Positions 1 through 6,684 of a stretch of 8,958 nt of DNA are shown one piece after another. The position numbers and the translations under genes are program-made. The notes below the pieces were generated by a model that was not told where the DNA came from, searched no databases, and worked only from the letters and a program-made list of their open reading frames with translations. Positions within the stretch are counted from its first letter, which is position 1, and every line of letters begins with the position of its first letter. Origin of the DNA: Glaciimonas sp. (lineage in GTDB: Bacteria; Pseudomonadota; Gammaproteobacteria; Burkholderiales; Burkholderiaceae); assembly GCA_014377145.1 (NCBI GenBank), contig JACMQE010000003.1:1-8958 (forward strand), read 5' to 3'.

Positions 1-219
1 CGCCACAGGCGCACCATCGGGTGTGGCCATGTCAGCCTCTTGTACCACTTTGTGAAATGCACCATCTCGCGAGGCTGTAACCACCGAGTGCACGTTGCAG
101 ATGCACACCACGCGGGATTCCCTGTTCCTTGCCCAGGCAAAAATTGTCGAAAGCGCAACAGACCAGGACACGGAATCAATGGGTACGCCCAGCACGGATA
201 GTGTTTGCCGATGGTTCAT
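1..219 (-). CDS. WecG/TagA/CpsF family glycosyltransferase (GT26), N-terminal part, runs off the window
   Basis: This is the first 73 residues of an open frame that continues past base 1; the family is usually about 230-250 residues. Family members transfer an N-acetylmannosamine-type sugar (ManNAc, ManNAcA or a relative) from its UDP donor to an undecaprenyl-diphosphate-linked sugar at the cytoplasmic membrane face. The visible part carries the family signature: LGVPIDSVS at residues 9-17, CNVHSVVTA at 41-49, and EADMATPDGAPVA at 61-73. The PDG aspartate (residue 68) lies where the proposed catalytic base of TagA-like enzymes is found. The ATG at 219-217 overlaps the TGA of the preceding 81-residue gene as ATGA, so translation is probably coupled. 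The exact sugar cannot be read from this fragment, so I give no gene symbol. The family call is firm. Confidence 0.9.
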   Translation of the reverse strand, partial: MNHRQTLSVLGVPIDSVSWSVALSTIFAWARNRESRVVCICNVHSVVTASRDGAFHKVVQEADMATPDGAPVA

Positions 220-461
220 TGCTCTGGGGAGAGGTAATCACCCGGTGCATTCTGTAAATACCACTGGTCCAGCTTGGCTTGCAGCAGTGCCTTATCTGGA
301 AATTGCGTCTGGTATGCGGGAATGAGCGCGGGCGAAAGGCTGCGACTTCCCGCGTAATACACCACGTCATCGTTCTTGCTGGCACGCGGCAGCGGGCCAA
401 TGCCGGAATACTCACGTGGTTTTTTAACGAAATTGGTTTCTAGAATCAGTGGTTTCGTCAT
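216..461 (-). CDS. Unrecognised 81-residue protein coupled to the GT26 gene
   Basis: I do not recognise this protein. It has no signal peptide, no membrane segment and no cysteine. It is a mixed-charge, probably soluble polypeptide with several aromatic residues, for example VVYYAGSR near residues 33-40 and KLDQWYLQNAPGDY near 63-76. Three things support a real gene: an AGGA Shine-Dalgarno core 7-8 bases before the ATG; in-frame stop codons just upstream that leave this ATG as the first start; and a 4-base ATGA overlap with the downstream GT26 gene. It lies 48 bases after the GT4 gene on the same strand. An alternative frame over the same bases (176-415) looks like a shadow. It could be a small accessory protein of the transferase, or a remnant of a longer gene. 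I am confident that it is translated, but I cannot assign a function. Confidence 0.72.
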   Translation of the reverse strand: MTKPLILETNFVKKPREYSGIGPLPRASKNDDVVYYAGSRSLSPALIPAYQTQFPDKALLQAKLDQWYLQNAPGDYLSPEQ

Positions 462-467
462 GTTGTA

Positions 468-473
468 TTCCTA
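468..473 (-). promoter_or_regulatory. Ribosome binding site of the 81-residue gene
   Basis: On the minus strand TAGGAA (AGGA core at 472-469) ends 7 bases before the ATG at 461-459. It supports both this start and the reality of the small gene, which otherwise has no recognised homology. Confidence 0.6.
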
Positions 474-509
474 CGCCTAGTCTTTAACTGCATCCGCATA
501 AATCGCCGC

Positions 510-1640
510 TTAACGAGATAAACACTTCTCGATTCCATCCACAAATTGGGCAACCATGTTGTCAAGCGTGTACACTTCAGCATCTGCCAGTGCAGCGGCC
601 TTAACCTCGCAAAGCCGCGCCTTATCGTTGGCCAGTCCCAAAACTACAGCTGCATATGCCTCGCTACTATCCGCAGTCATAAAACCATTGATTCCATGGT
701 TTAAGTACGCGATTTCCGGGCTATGGCGGGCCTCCGAGGTCGTCACCATCACCAAGCCAGCGCAAAACGCATCTACCAAATGCAACCCCACCAGCCCGGG
801 ATTCAACATGAAATCCGCCAGCCGAAAATACAAAGCCTTCTCAGCGCCTTTCTGGATTCCCAGCACATGTAACCATGGGCGCTTAGATGCGGCTTCGCAT
901 AAGTAAGGCCTAGACGGACCATCACCGATGACCAAGCAATGAAATCCCTCTGACTGCGCTCGAATTTTGTCAGCAGCTTCAACCAAGAAATCCAGGCGCT
1001 TGTCCGGGTAGAGCGAACCACAAAACAGGCCGACCGGTGCATTGACTGCAATGCCCAGCTCAGCACGCGCTTGTTCCTTTGCAGCGCCAGAAACAGCGGC
1101 CAAATCCGCCTTGAAACTGCTGGTATCAATGGCGTTATTGAGGCGGGAAATGCATTCCGCAGGATAACTAGCTTTCTTGAGAATGTCTACAGTCAGCCCG
1201 GTATAGGCAAACCACCAATCCACCTGCGTCAGCCACATTTGCTTCCATTTTTCGCGCAAACCGGCAGGCGCATCGCTCTGGAAATTTACTCCGTGGCCCC
1301 AATACGCCACTTTGCGTGACGACCACAACCGACTTATCAGCAATGGGTAATTTGACAATATGCGACTCTCCTGCATCACAACCACTAAATTAACATCGCG
1401 CAAGTGTGCCGGGAAAGGCTGCCACAGCCAATCGCGCTCGCCCACCTCTTGCACCTTATTCCTCACCACGTTGGCCCACGGTATGCTGCCCACATCCCCC
1501 TTGGTCATTTCGCGTCGCGTTGGTTGGCCATAAACCAAGTGCAATTCAATGCCACGACCTGCACACTGCAAGCGCAATTGTTCGAACAAACCTACCCGGT
1601 AATGCAACAAACGATGCTGAAGAATGACAACTCTTTTCAC
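510..1640 (-). CDS. GT4 (group 1) glycosyltransferase, GTG start
   Basis: A retaining GT-B-fold glycosyltransferase of 376 residues, a normal length for the family; it presumably adds one sugar of the repeat unit in the cytoplasm. The N-terminal acceptor domain begins MKRVVILQHRLLHYR and carries WGHGVNF at 114-120. The hinge shows the family's N-N-A-I-D motif at 168-172. The C-terminal nucleotide-sugar domain has LFCGSLYPDKRLDFL (205-219), LVIGDGP (236-242), and NPGLVGLHLVDAFCAG (280-295). In that last segment the usual E-x7-E pair reads G282 and D290. Variants of this kind occur in some GT4 branches, so the gene need not be inactive. The start is GTG at 1640-1638, sharing GTGA with the stop of the preceding acetyltransferase. 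There is no convincing Shine-Dalgarno, so translation probably depends on coupling. The sugar specificity is unknown. Confidence 0.93.
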   Translation of the reverse strand: MKRVVILQHRLLHYRVGLFEQLRLQCAGRGIELHLVYGQPTRREMTKGDVGSIPWANVVRNKVQEVGERDWLWQPFPAHLRDVNLVVVMQESRILSNYPLLISRLWSSRKVAYWGHGVNFQSDAPAGLREKWKQMWLTQVDWWFAYTGLTVDILKKASYPAECISRLNNAIDTSSFKADLAAVSGAAKEQARAELGIAVNAPVGLFCGSLYPDKRLDFLVEAADKIRAQSEGFHCLVIGDGPSRPYLCEAASKRPWLHVLGIQKGAEKALYFRLADFMLNPGLVGLHLVDAFCAGLVMVTTSEARHSPEIAYLNHGINGFMTADSSEAYAAVVLGLANDKARLCEVKAAALADAEVYTLDNMVAQFVDGIEKCLSR

Positions 1641-2260
1641 GGTTTAACCCGGTTGAAGCAAGGTTCGATCACACAGTGGTCGTATCCAAGCTCAGAAAAT
1701 CGAAAGCGACCGTCCCGAATTGCAGCCTCATGCAGCGCAATCGTGTTCAGGTCTTGGAAGCGCTGGCCAGTCACCTTGGCTGGTACGCCCGCCGCAATGG
1801 AATACGGCGGAATGTCGTGCGCAACCACACTCCCAGCAGCAACTACGCTACCGCGCCCCACCGTCACGCCTGTAAGTACAACGGTGCCGTAGCCCAACCA
1901 CACGTCATCTTCAATCACTGCTTCTTCATCTACATGCGGACTTGGAAAACGCTTGCTACCCACCCAAGGTGCAAACCGCATTGGGAAACCAACCGCGGAA
2001 AATTTGTGATCGTGCCGCCCCACTATAGCCACGCGGTTGGCGATTAAGCAGTAGTTACCGATACGACAGTTTGCTTCAATGTGGACATACTTTCCGATGT
2101 AAACACAATCACCCACGACCAAACGTTTTGGTGCCCATAAGCGAGCGCATTTACCTACGTGCAGGTGATGACCATAAGAAAGATAGGAAGACTTACCAGC
2201 CACAGCAAGCCAAGTTTGAAGGCGACGCAAGAAGGCGAAAATGCATTTTAAGTTTTGCAT
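1637..2260 (-). CDS. WcaF-like hexapeptide-repeat acetyltransferase
   Basis: A 207-residue left-handed beta-helix acyltransferase, likely O-acetylating a sugar of the repeat unit with acetyl-CoA. Hexapeptide repeats run from about residue 35 to 160 (for example VGDCVYIGKYVHIEANCRIG and later VWLGYGTVVLTGVTVGRGS). GRHDH at 81-85 supplies the probable catalytic histidine, and IAAGVPAKV (155-163) is the typical C-terminal turn. The reading frame is open further upstream to a TTG at 2398, but that would overlap the GT2 gene by about 136 bases. The ATG at 2260 lies two bases after the GT2 stop and has an AGAAGG ribosome site at the right distance, so I chose it. The 3' end overlaps the GT4 start by 4 bases. 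Colanic acid WcaF is the nearest named relative by pattern; the acceptor sugar is unknown. Confidence 0.9.
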   Translation of the reverse strand: MQNLKCIFAFLRRLQTWLAVAGKSSYLSYGHHLHVGKCARLWAPKRLVVGDCVYIGKYVHIEANCRIGNYCLIANRVAIVGRHDHKFSAVGFPMRFAPWVGSKRFPSPHVDEEAVIEDDVWLGYGTVVLTGVTVGRGSVVAAGSVVAHDIPPYSIAAGVPAKVTGQRFQDLNTIALHEAAIRDGRFRFSELGYDHCVIEPCFNRVKP

Positions 2261-2262
2261 AA

Positions 2263-3108
2263 TTACTGCCTTCTGCCTAATATGACTTTCAGGTAGGGCC
2301 AGATAAACATTAGCGGCCAAAAAAACCCGGCATGCCGCCTCACCAAGACATGCCACTGCCGGGGCGGCAATCCCTTGAGGCCCATAATTTTTGTCCAACG
2401 AACCCCAAGACTCAAACGGGTATCCATAAAGGTGTTGCCAATGGAATTGTGAGAGCAGGTCCCGACATAACCCGGTAACACCATTAGCGGGAACCCAGCC
2501 TTTGTTGCACGCAATCCGTAATCAATATCCCCCATCGCGTGTACAAAGACCGGGTCCAAGTTGCCAAGCTGCATGGCCGCTTCGCTGGGTACAAGCACGC
2601 AATTACCATTCGCGGTTTCGCATGGGGTCGGTACCACCTGAGAAAAAACAATAACGTGGTGAAGTGGCCGCCAAACGGATTTTCGGCAGAGGCCACCGTA
2701 GGTAGGCATTCCCCCGAGCACCTCATGTGTTGTACCGACGATGATGACGGATTTATGTTGACTGAGTTGTTCAGCATTTGCCGAAGACAGCAAACGAGGC
2801 AAGGCACTGGAGTAGAGCATCGTGTCGTCGTTAAGCAAAAGATAGAAATCGAACCCCTTTTGCATGGCAGCCGCAAACGCGACCCGCATGCCTCCATTCC
2901 AATACAAGCTGCCATCACCAGCAAGCAAGTTGACTGCTGGGTAGGTAGCTTCGACGATGCTGGCGGTGTCATCCGTGCTGCCGTCATCGACCAAGAAGAC
3001 TTCAAACGCTACATCAAGTATTGGGTCGCTTTTGAACAACCTATCCAGACAGGCCAAGGTCTTTTCAAGTCGGTTATGACAGGTCATCAAGACTGCTATG
3101 GCTTGCAT
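2263..3108 (-). CDS. GT2 family glycosyltransferase (rhamnosyltransferase-like)
   Basis: An inverting GT-A-fold transferase of 281 residues. It starts MQAIAVLMTCHNR and shows the GT2 nucleotide-binding motif VDDGSTDDT (40-48), GDGSLYWNGGMR (64-75), and the metal-binding NDDT (93-96). NGNCVLVP (167-174) and GDIDYGLRA (193-201) sit where the acceptor loop and the catalytic ED-type acid/base of the family lie. A hydrophobic stretch at about 262-276, followed by basic residues, may hold the protein at the inner membrane. The motif pattern resembles the WbbL/rhamnosyltransferase-like branch, but the donor sugar is not readable. The gene starts 12 bases after the amidotransferase stop and ends two bases before the acetyltransferase ATG, so it sits within one tight operon. 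Confidence 0.94.
   Translation of the reverse strand: MQAIAVLMTCHNRLEKTLACLDRLFKSDPILDVAFEVFLVDDGSTDDTASIVEATYPAVNLLAGDGSLYWNGGMRVAFAAAMQKGFDFYLLLNDDTMLYSSALPRLLSSANAEQLSQHKSVIIVGTTHEVLGGMPTYGGLCRKSVWRPLHHVIVFSQVVPTPCETANGNCVLVPSEAAMQLGNLDPVFVHAMGDIDYGLRATKAGFPLMVLPGYVGTCSHNSIGNTFMDTRLSLGVRWTKIMGLKGLPPRQWHVLVRRHAGFFWPLMFIWPYLKVILGRRQ
2269..2274 (-). promoter_or_regulatory. Ribosome binding site that fixes the WcaF-like start
   Basis: AGAAGG on the minus strand lies inside the last two arginine codons of the GT2 gene, 8 bases before the ATG at 2260-2258. It favours that ATG over the upstream in-frame TTG at 2398. Confidence 0.65.
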
Positions 3109-3109
3109 G

Positions 3110-3119
3110 CTCTCTCTCT
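3110..3119 (-). promoter_or_regulatory. Purine dinucleotide ribosome binding region, (AG)5
   Basis: The only purine-rich sequence before the GT2 ATG (3108-3106) is five AG repeats, one base away from the start codon. It presumably serves as the Shine-Dalgarno region, although it has no GGAGG core. The short repeat could vary in length, but five units is a low number. Confidence 0.5.
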
Positions 3120-3120
3120 A

Positions 3121-5004
3121 TCACAGATTAGTGATACCGTAAGCACGCGCCCAGAGTTCCAAATTAATAAAACGCCAAAACGGAAAGTTCGGGTAATTGT
3201 CGACTTGTGCAAAGCGCTCTTTTAACTCGGCACCTCGCCAAAGGTTTTTGGATTGAAATAAACTGCTCGCCACAATCTCCTGAAAAAATCCCCTCAACTT
3301 GGGGTCCGCCATCCATTTCTGAAACGGCGTGGCAAAGCCGATCTTCCGGTGATTGTCGAGAATAGATTTAGGCAAACGGTTGGCAAAGGCTAGGCGCTGA
3401 ATGCGTTTGGTAATGCCTTTGTCAAACTTCAATCGGTCAGGCAAGCTGAAGGCAAACTCCATCAGTCGATAGTCCACAAAGGGCGAGCGCATCTCAATGG
3501 AGCTCATCATTGAGGAATGATCTTCATAGTGAAGTATTTGGTTAAATCCGTAATGTTCAATCTGGGCGCGCAAATGTTGATCCATATTCCGCGTAGAAAA
3601 CGTCATCGAACTCTCAATTAAATTGCGATCATGCTGTCTAATAAAATCGGGAGACAAAACCTGAGTAACACCTTCCACCATCCTTGCTCGCCATTTTGAT
3701 GCAGACCGGCGCCCTAATATAGCCTTAGCCGTTTGGGCTACCATCATACTTAAGCTCAGCTCCAATTTATCCCTCATTTCCCACGCTTCGCCCAACACCG
3801 CCCAGGGCTGAGAAAGCAAGGTATCTAGCAAACGATAGCCAGCGACTTGTGTCCCATACCCGGCCAATGCCTCGTCCGCCCCTTGTCCATTGATAATCAC
3901 CTTAATGCCTTGCTCATGCACGGAACGCATAATTTGCCAGTGAGCAAAACTGGTCGGACCTTGCACGGGTTCACCCATGCCCTGCACGAACCGTGGCAAA
4001 TCCCTTAACAAATCATCTGACGTTGACGTAAGCTCTACATGCTTAATATGTTTGCAAGTGGCGATTAATTCACGAGTGAGCACAGATTCGTCATTCTTGA
4101 AACCTGGAAAAATGGCGGTAAAGGCAGTTACGCTATCACAATTAAGCCGCCCCGCCTCAATATCATCATCCACTACACGGCATATAGCCGATGAATCCAG
4201 ACCACCGCTTTGTAGCAGTGCAACGGGCACATCGCTACGAAAACGCAAGTGAACCGCATCTTGAATTAGTGCACTGAAGCAGTCAATCAATTCAGCATCT
4301 GATGCGCCGCTAAGAGGCCCAGTAGGCATTTTCCAATAAGCCGAAAAGGTGAGCTGATTATTTTCAATAATCAGGTTGTGTCCCGGACTGAGTTCACTCA
4401 CGCCTTTGAAAAAAGTTGCACCATCATTTGTTCGGTAACCATAACGTAAATAATCATGCACCTTAGCAAGATCTGCCTCATGCAAAGGCTGGACGGCCGC
4501 AATACCTTTGATTTCACTAGAGAAAATAAATTGAAATTCGTTCTGAGTGAAATAGAACGGCTTAACACCAAGACGATCGCGCGAGGCGAACAGCCGACGT
4601 TTACGAGTGTCCCAAATCGCAAATGACCACATACCATTGAAGCGCTGTACACAATCCACACCCCACTCTTCGTAGCCATGCAGAATGACTTCAGAGTCAG
4701 AATGTGATCGGAAGATGTGACCGCGTGCCTTAAGCTCTGGAATTAACTCAAGATAATTATAAATCTCACCATTGAATACCAGTACCAAGGAATAATCCTC
4801 ATTAAACATCGGTTGATGTCCATCAATACTTAGATCGATAATTTTAAGGCGACGGTGGCCCAGAGCAATCTCGCCGCGAACGAATTCGCCAGAACCGTCA
4901 GGGCCACGATGTGCAATAGCGTCGTTCATTGCATTAATCTGACCTTGCAATGAGTTCGTCGAAACTCGATTACCTAAATTCAAAATACCACTTATTCCGC
5001 ACAT
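3121..5004 (-). CDS. asnB: Asparagine-synthetase-type, glutamine-hydrolysing amidotransferase
   Basis: A 627-residue two-domain enzyme. The N-terminal class II glutaminase domain begins MCGISGIL; Cys2 is the nucleophile, with H32-R-G-P-D, N78-G-E and S102-D as the glutamine-pocket motifs. The C-terminal synthetase domain has the ATP pyrophosphatase loop SGGLDSS (266-272), GQGADE (373-378) and the conserved RSPFVDYRLMEFAFSLP (506-522). All expected catalytic positions are present. The known reaction of the family is ATP-dependent transfer of glutamine amide nitrogen to a carboxylate. Within a polysaccharide locus, related enzymes are thought to amidate a uronic acid; here that is inferred from context. 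The frame is open to a TTG at 5085, but that start would bury Cys2 behind 27 residues, so I use the ATG at 5004, which has a weak TGGA ribosome site. The gene symbol is by family only. Confidence 0.95.
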   Translation of the reverse strand: MCGISGILNLGNRVSTNSLQGQINAMNDAIAHRGPDGSGEFVRGEIALGHRRLKIIDLSIDGHQPMFNEDYSLVLVFNGEIYNYLELIPELKARGHIFRSHSDSEVILHGYEEWGVDCVQRFNGMWSFAIWDTRKRRLFASRDRLGVKPFYFTQNEFQFIFSSEIKGIAAVQPLHEADLAKVHDYLRYGYRTNDGATFFKGVSELSPGHNLIIENNQLTFSAYWKMPTGPLSGASDAELIDCFSALIQDAVHLRFRSDVPVALLQSGGLDSSAICRVVDDDIEAGRLNCDSVTAFTAIFPGFKNDESVLTRELIATCKHIKHVELTSTSDDLLRDLPRFVQGMGEPVQGPTSFAHWQIMRSVHEQGIKVIINGQGADEALAGYGTQVAGYRLLDTLLSQPWAVLGEAWEMRDKLELSLSMMVAQTAKAILGRRSASKWRARMVEGVTQVLSPDFIRQHDRNLIESSMTFSTRNMDQHLRAQIEHYGFNQILHYEDHSSMMSSIEMRSPFVDYRLMEFAFSLPDRLKFDKGITKRIQRLAFANRLPKSILDNHRKIGFATPFQKWMADPKLRGFFQEIVASSLFQSKNLWRGAELKERFAQVDNYPNFPFWRFINLELWARAYGITNL

Positions 5005-5170
5005 GATCAAAATCCATTCTAACAGTGAACCCAACAGAAAAAAAAGAATTCGCTGCCAGAAGATGTGCAGAAAATAGGAAGCCAAACGAACAGTTAAATA
5101 TTAGCGCACTACCGCAAAGAACTTAAAACTAAGTGAAGACTAAGTTGTCTCAGCTCAATACCAAAACCGA

Positions 5171-5188
5171 CAAAATAATTTCCCTCCT
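5171..5188 (-). promoter_or_regulatory. Orphan Shine-Dalgarno sequence with a 7-codon TTG frame
   Basis: AGGAGG at 5188-5183 on the minus strand is the best ribosome-site match I noticed in the window. A TTG follows after 9 bases (5173-5171), but its frame stops after seven codons (start residue, then SVLVLS). It lies about 170 bases upstream of the amidotransferase start. It could be a leader peptide, the relic of a deleted gene, or chance in A+T-rich DNA. Confidence 0.3.
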
Positions 5189-5240
5189 ATTTTATTTTTT
5201 TATTTCTAAAAATTCTTCTATTACAAATAAGTTGAGCATA

Positions 5241-5272
5241 ATAAATTTTTAAATATATAATATAAAATTTAT
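5241..5272. repeat. Inverted repeat, 9-bp arms of A/T only
   Basis: ATAAATTTT at 5241-5249 is the exact reverse complement of AAAATTTAT at 5264-5272, with a 14-base spacer. Both arms lack G and C and lie in a region of about 10% G+C, so chance is a realistic explanation. No T-run follows on the minus strand, so it is not a convincing terminator. Confidence 0.3.
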
Positions 5273-5300
5273 AATTACTTCAAAATAACAACTCGGAAAT

Positions 5301-5324
5301 TTACATATTTCTAGGAATATGTAA
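5301..5324 (-). repeat. Perfect 9-bp inverted repeat spanning the wzy stop codon
   Basis: TTACATATT (5301-5309) and AATATGTAA (5316-5324) are exact reverse complements around a 6-base loop that contains the wzy TAG stop (5313-5311). The hairpin would form in the mRNA at the very end of wzy. The stem holds one G-C pair and no U-run follows, so it does not fit a standard intrinsic terminator. It may instead protect the 3' end or be chance. Confidence 0.4.
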
Positions 5325-6684
5325 TACGTTTTGACTTGACTAAATAATTCATAATAAACATGGCTGTGTAAAAATATAAAAACACTGGTAGTACACCGAA
5401 CGTAAATGTTGATTGACCAGTTACGTTCAACAGTAAAAGGCCGTAAATACCAGTTAAAAAAATTAGCCCCATAACACTCTTTGTTGTTCTTATTCTCTTA
5501 ACGAGACTTCCAGTAACTAAACCGCTCACGAATAAAACCGGCATTGCGAATACGCCATAAGCAAACCATAGTTCACTTACAATTCCTGTTCTTATTCCAA
5601 AATCGCTACCTCGCAACGCAGCCCAAGCGTTCGCACTATCTAAATTTACTAAACTGGTCTTGTCTAAATCAAACACTTTTAAGATAGCACCATTAACGAC
5701 TGATGCAACCGCACTTGTCGCCCACGCGTAATTTGGTATTTCTCCAGGAATATAATAATTTACTGTGTAAACGAAATCTCTGAACTCAACCCCGATCAAA
5801 GTCATTTTGAAATAAAAATCCGAGATCCCAGCGGTGCTGTCACCGGATCGAATAAGTTGTATGCCAACATACAAAACTATAACTAGATAGAAAACTTTTG
5901 GAATCGTTGAAGTCCAAGTTTTTGCTTTGTTTACTTTAAAAGATAATGCTATTGTAGCACCAACCGCAGCCATTGAGAATGCCCGCTTTCCATCAGCTGT
6001 TGACATTAGAATAAAACAAACTGCGAAAATTAAATATAATACTTTATCTTTCATTGATTGTGCAACCATTACTTTGTAAACTGAGTAAACGATCGAAATA
6101 ACTATTAATGCCCCATAAGGATATAAAACTCCATACTTTAATTGGTAGATTTCATCAGTAATATTTTCACCTCTAAGAATTGGAATATAACCAAGTGATA
6201 CATACATTGACGCTAACCAAGCAAAGGGAAAAACAAGTAAAAATAATCTACAAATAAAACTAATGTCTAAACTCGGAGTTTCGCTACTATAAATTTCGTA
6301 TTTATTTTTTGAAAATAGCTTTTCATACACTAACATCCCGAAAAAGTAGAAAACACATCCCCAAAAGTAAATCTGACTCGCTTCATGCAGGTCGAAATTT
6401 CCATAATATTCACCTAAAACAATACCACTTGCTACCGTATTAACTGCGCCAACGAAATACCATAGCAACCAAAAGTAACCCAAAAGACGTGAATAAGGAC
6501 AACGAATTTTTTCAAGTATATAAAAAGCACCAATTCCAGGCAAAATATCAATTAACGAAGGTAGACGCTTGGATAAATATTCTGGAAAAATATAATTTAA
6601 TATTATTGGCCAACAAATAATTGTTAGTAAAGTAATCGGTTTAAGGAGTTTTTTACCACTTTGTAAAATTTGTTTAACTTGCAT
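5311..6684 (-). CDS. wzy: Wzy-like oligosaccharide repeat-unit polymerase
   Basis: A 457-residue inner-membrane protein with roughly ten or more hydrophobic segments, for example about 15-33, 68-90, 105-120, 143-166, 190-206, 216-228, 235-248, 262-277, 374-392, 405-420 and 430-447. A long polar, presumably periplasmic region lies at about 281-370. DGKR at 231-234, VEFRDF at 299-304 and GIRTGIVSELWFAYG at 363-377 resemble the short conserved patches of O-antigen polymerases, a family with little overall sequence identity. Such enzymes join lipid-linked repeat units block by block in the periplasm. The flanking acyltransferase and flippase support the assignment. The ATG overlaps the preceding stop by one base (TAATG), and no Shine-Dalgarno is seen. 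The composition is very A+T-rich compared with the transferase genes. An alternative role as another polytopic membrane protein cannot be excluded. Confidence 0.85.
   Translation of the reverse strand: MQVKQILQSGKKLLKPITLLTIICWPIILNYIFPEYLSKRLPSLIDILPGIGAFYILEKIRCPYSRLLGYFWLLWYFVGAVNTVASGIVLGEYYGNFDLHEASQIYFWGCVFYFFGMLVYEKLFSKNKYEIYSSETPSLDISFICRLFLLVFPFAWLASMYVSLGYIPILRGENITDEIYQLKYGVLYPYGALIVISIVYSVYKVMVAQSMKDKVLYLIFAVCFILMSTADGKRAFSMAAVGATIALSFKVNKAKTWTSTIPKVFYLVIVLYVGIQLIRSGDSTAGISDFYFKMTLIGVEFRDFVYTVNYYIPGEIPNYAWATSAVASVVNGAILKVFDLDKTSLVNLDSANAWAALRGSDFGIRTGIVSELWFAYGVFAMPVLFVSGLVTGSLVKRIRTTKSVMGLIFLTGIYGLLLLNVTGQSTFTFGVLPVFLYFYTAMFIMNYLVKSKRITYS

Larger units (their letters stand above)
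5005..5310. other. 306-base gap between wzy and the amidotransferase gene; probable promoter or recombination region
   Basis: No convincing gene lies here. The half next to wzy is almost pure A+T: positions 5221-5280 contain only 6 G or C in 60 bases. The half next to the amidotransferase gene is nearer average composition. It contains two A+T-rich inverted repeats (5241-5272 and 5301-5324) and an orphan perfect Shine-Dalgarno sequence (5183-5188). Many TATAAT-like hexamers occur by composition alone, so I do not name a promoter, but this is the only gap in the window large enough for one serving the downstream block. Open frame 5005-5085 is an in-frame extension of the amidotransferase gene without a plausible start. 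Confidence 0.6.

Noticed and set aside
176..415. 79-residue minus-strand frame overlapping the small gene and the GT26 start
   Set aside because: It is out of frame with both supported genes and overlaps the GT26 coding region, whose motifs are clear.
1404..1892. 162-residue open frame on the plus strand
   Set aside because: It runs antisense to the GT4 and acetyltransferase genes, is rich in residues typical of shadow frames (T, P, S, R) and has no motif.
2261..2398. Longer start (TTG) for the WcaF-like acetyltransferase
   Set aside because: It would overlap the GT2 gene by about 136 bases, adds residues unlike the family, and the ATG at 2260 has a good ribosome site.
2539..3225. 228-residue open frame on the plus strand
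   Set aside because: It lies opposite the well-supported GT2 gene, has no recognisable motif and reads as an antisense shadow.
5005..5085. Hydrophobic 27-residue N-terminal extension of the amidotransferase frame
   Set aside because: It starts at TTG without a ribosome site and would place residues before the Cys2 nucleophile, which must be N-terminal after methionine removal. A cleaved propeptide is possible in other class II amidotransferases but not indicated here.
5256..5261. TATAAT on the plus strand as a promoter
   Set aside because: The surrounding sequence is about 10% G+C, so such hexamers are expected by chance, and no plus-strand gene follows.
5241..5272. Intrinsic terminator after wzy
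   Set aside because: The inverted repeat is made only of A/T pairs and no U-run follows on the minus strand; chance pairing in A+T-rich DNA is likely.
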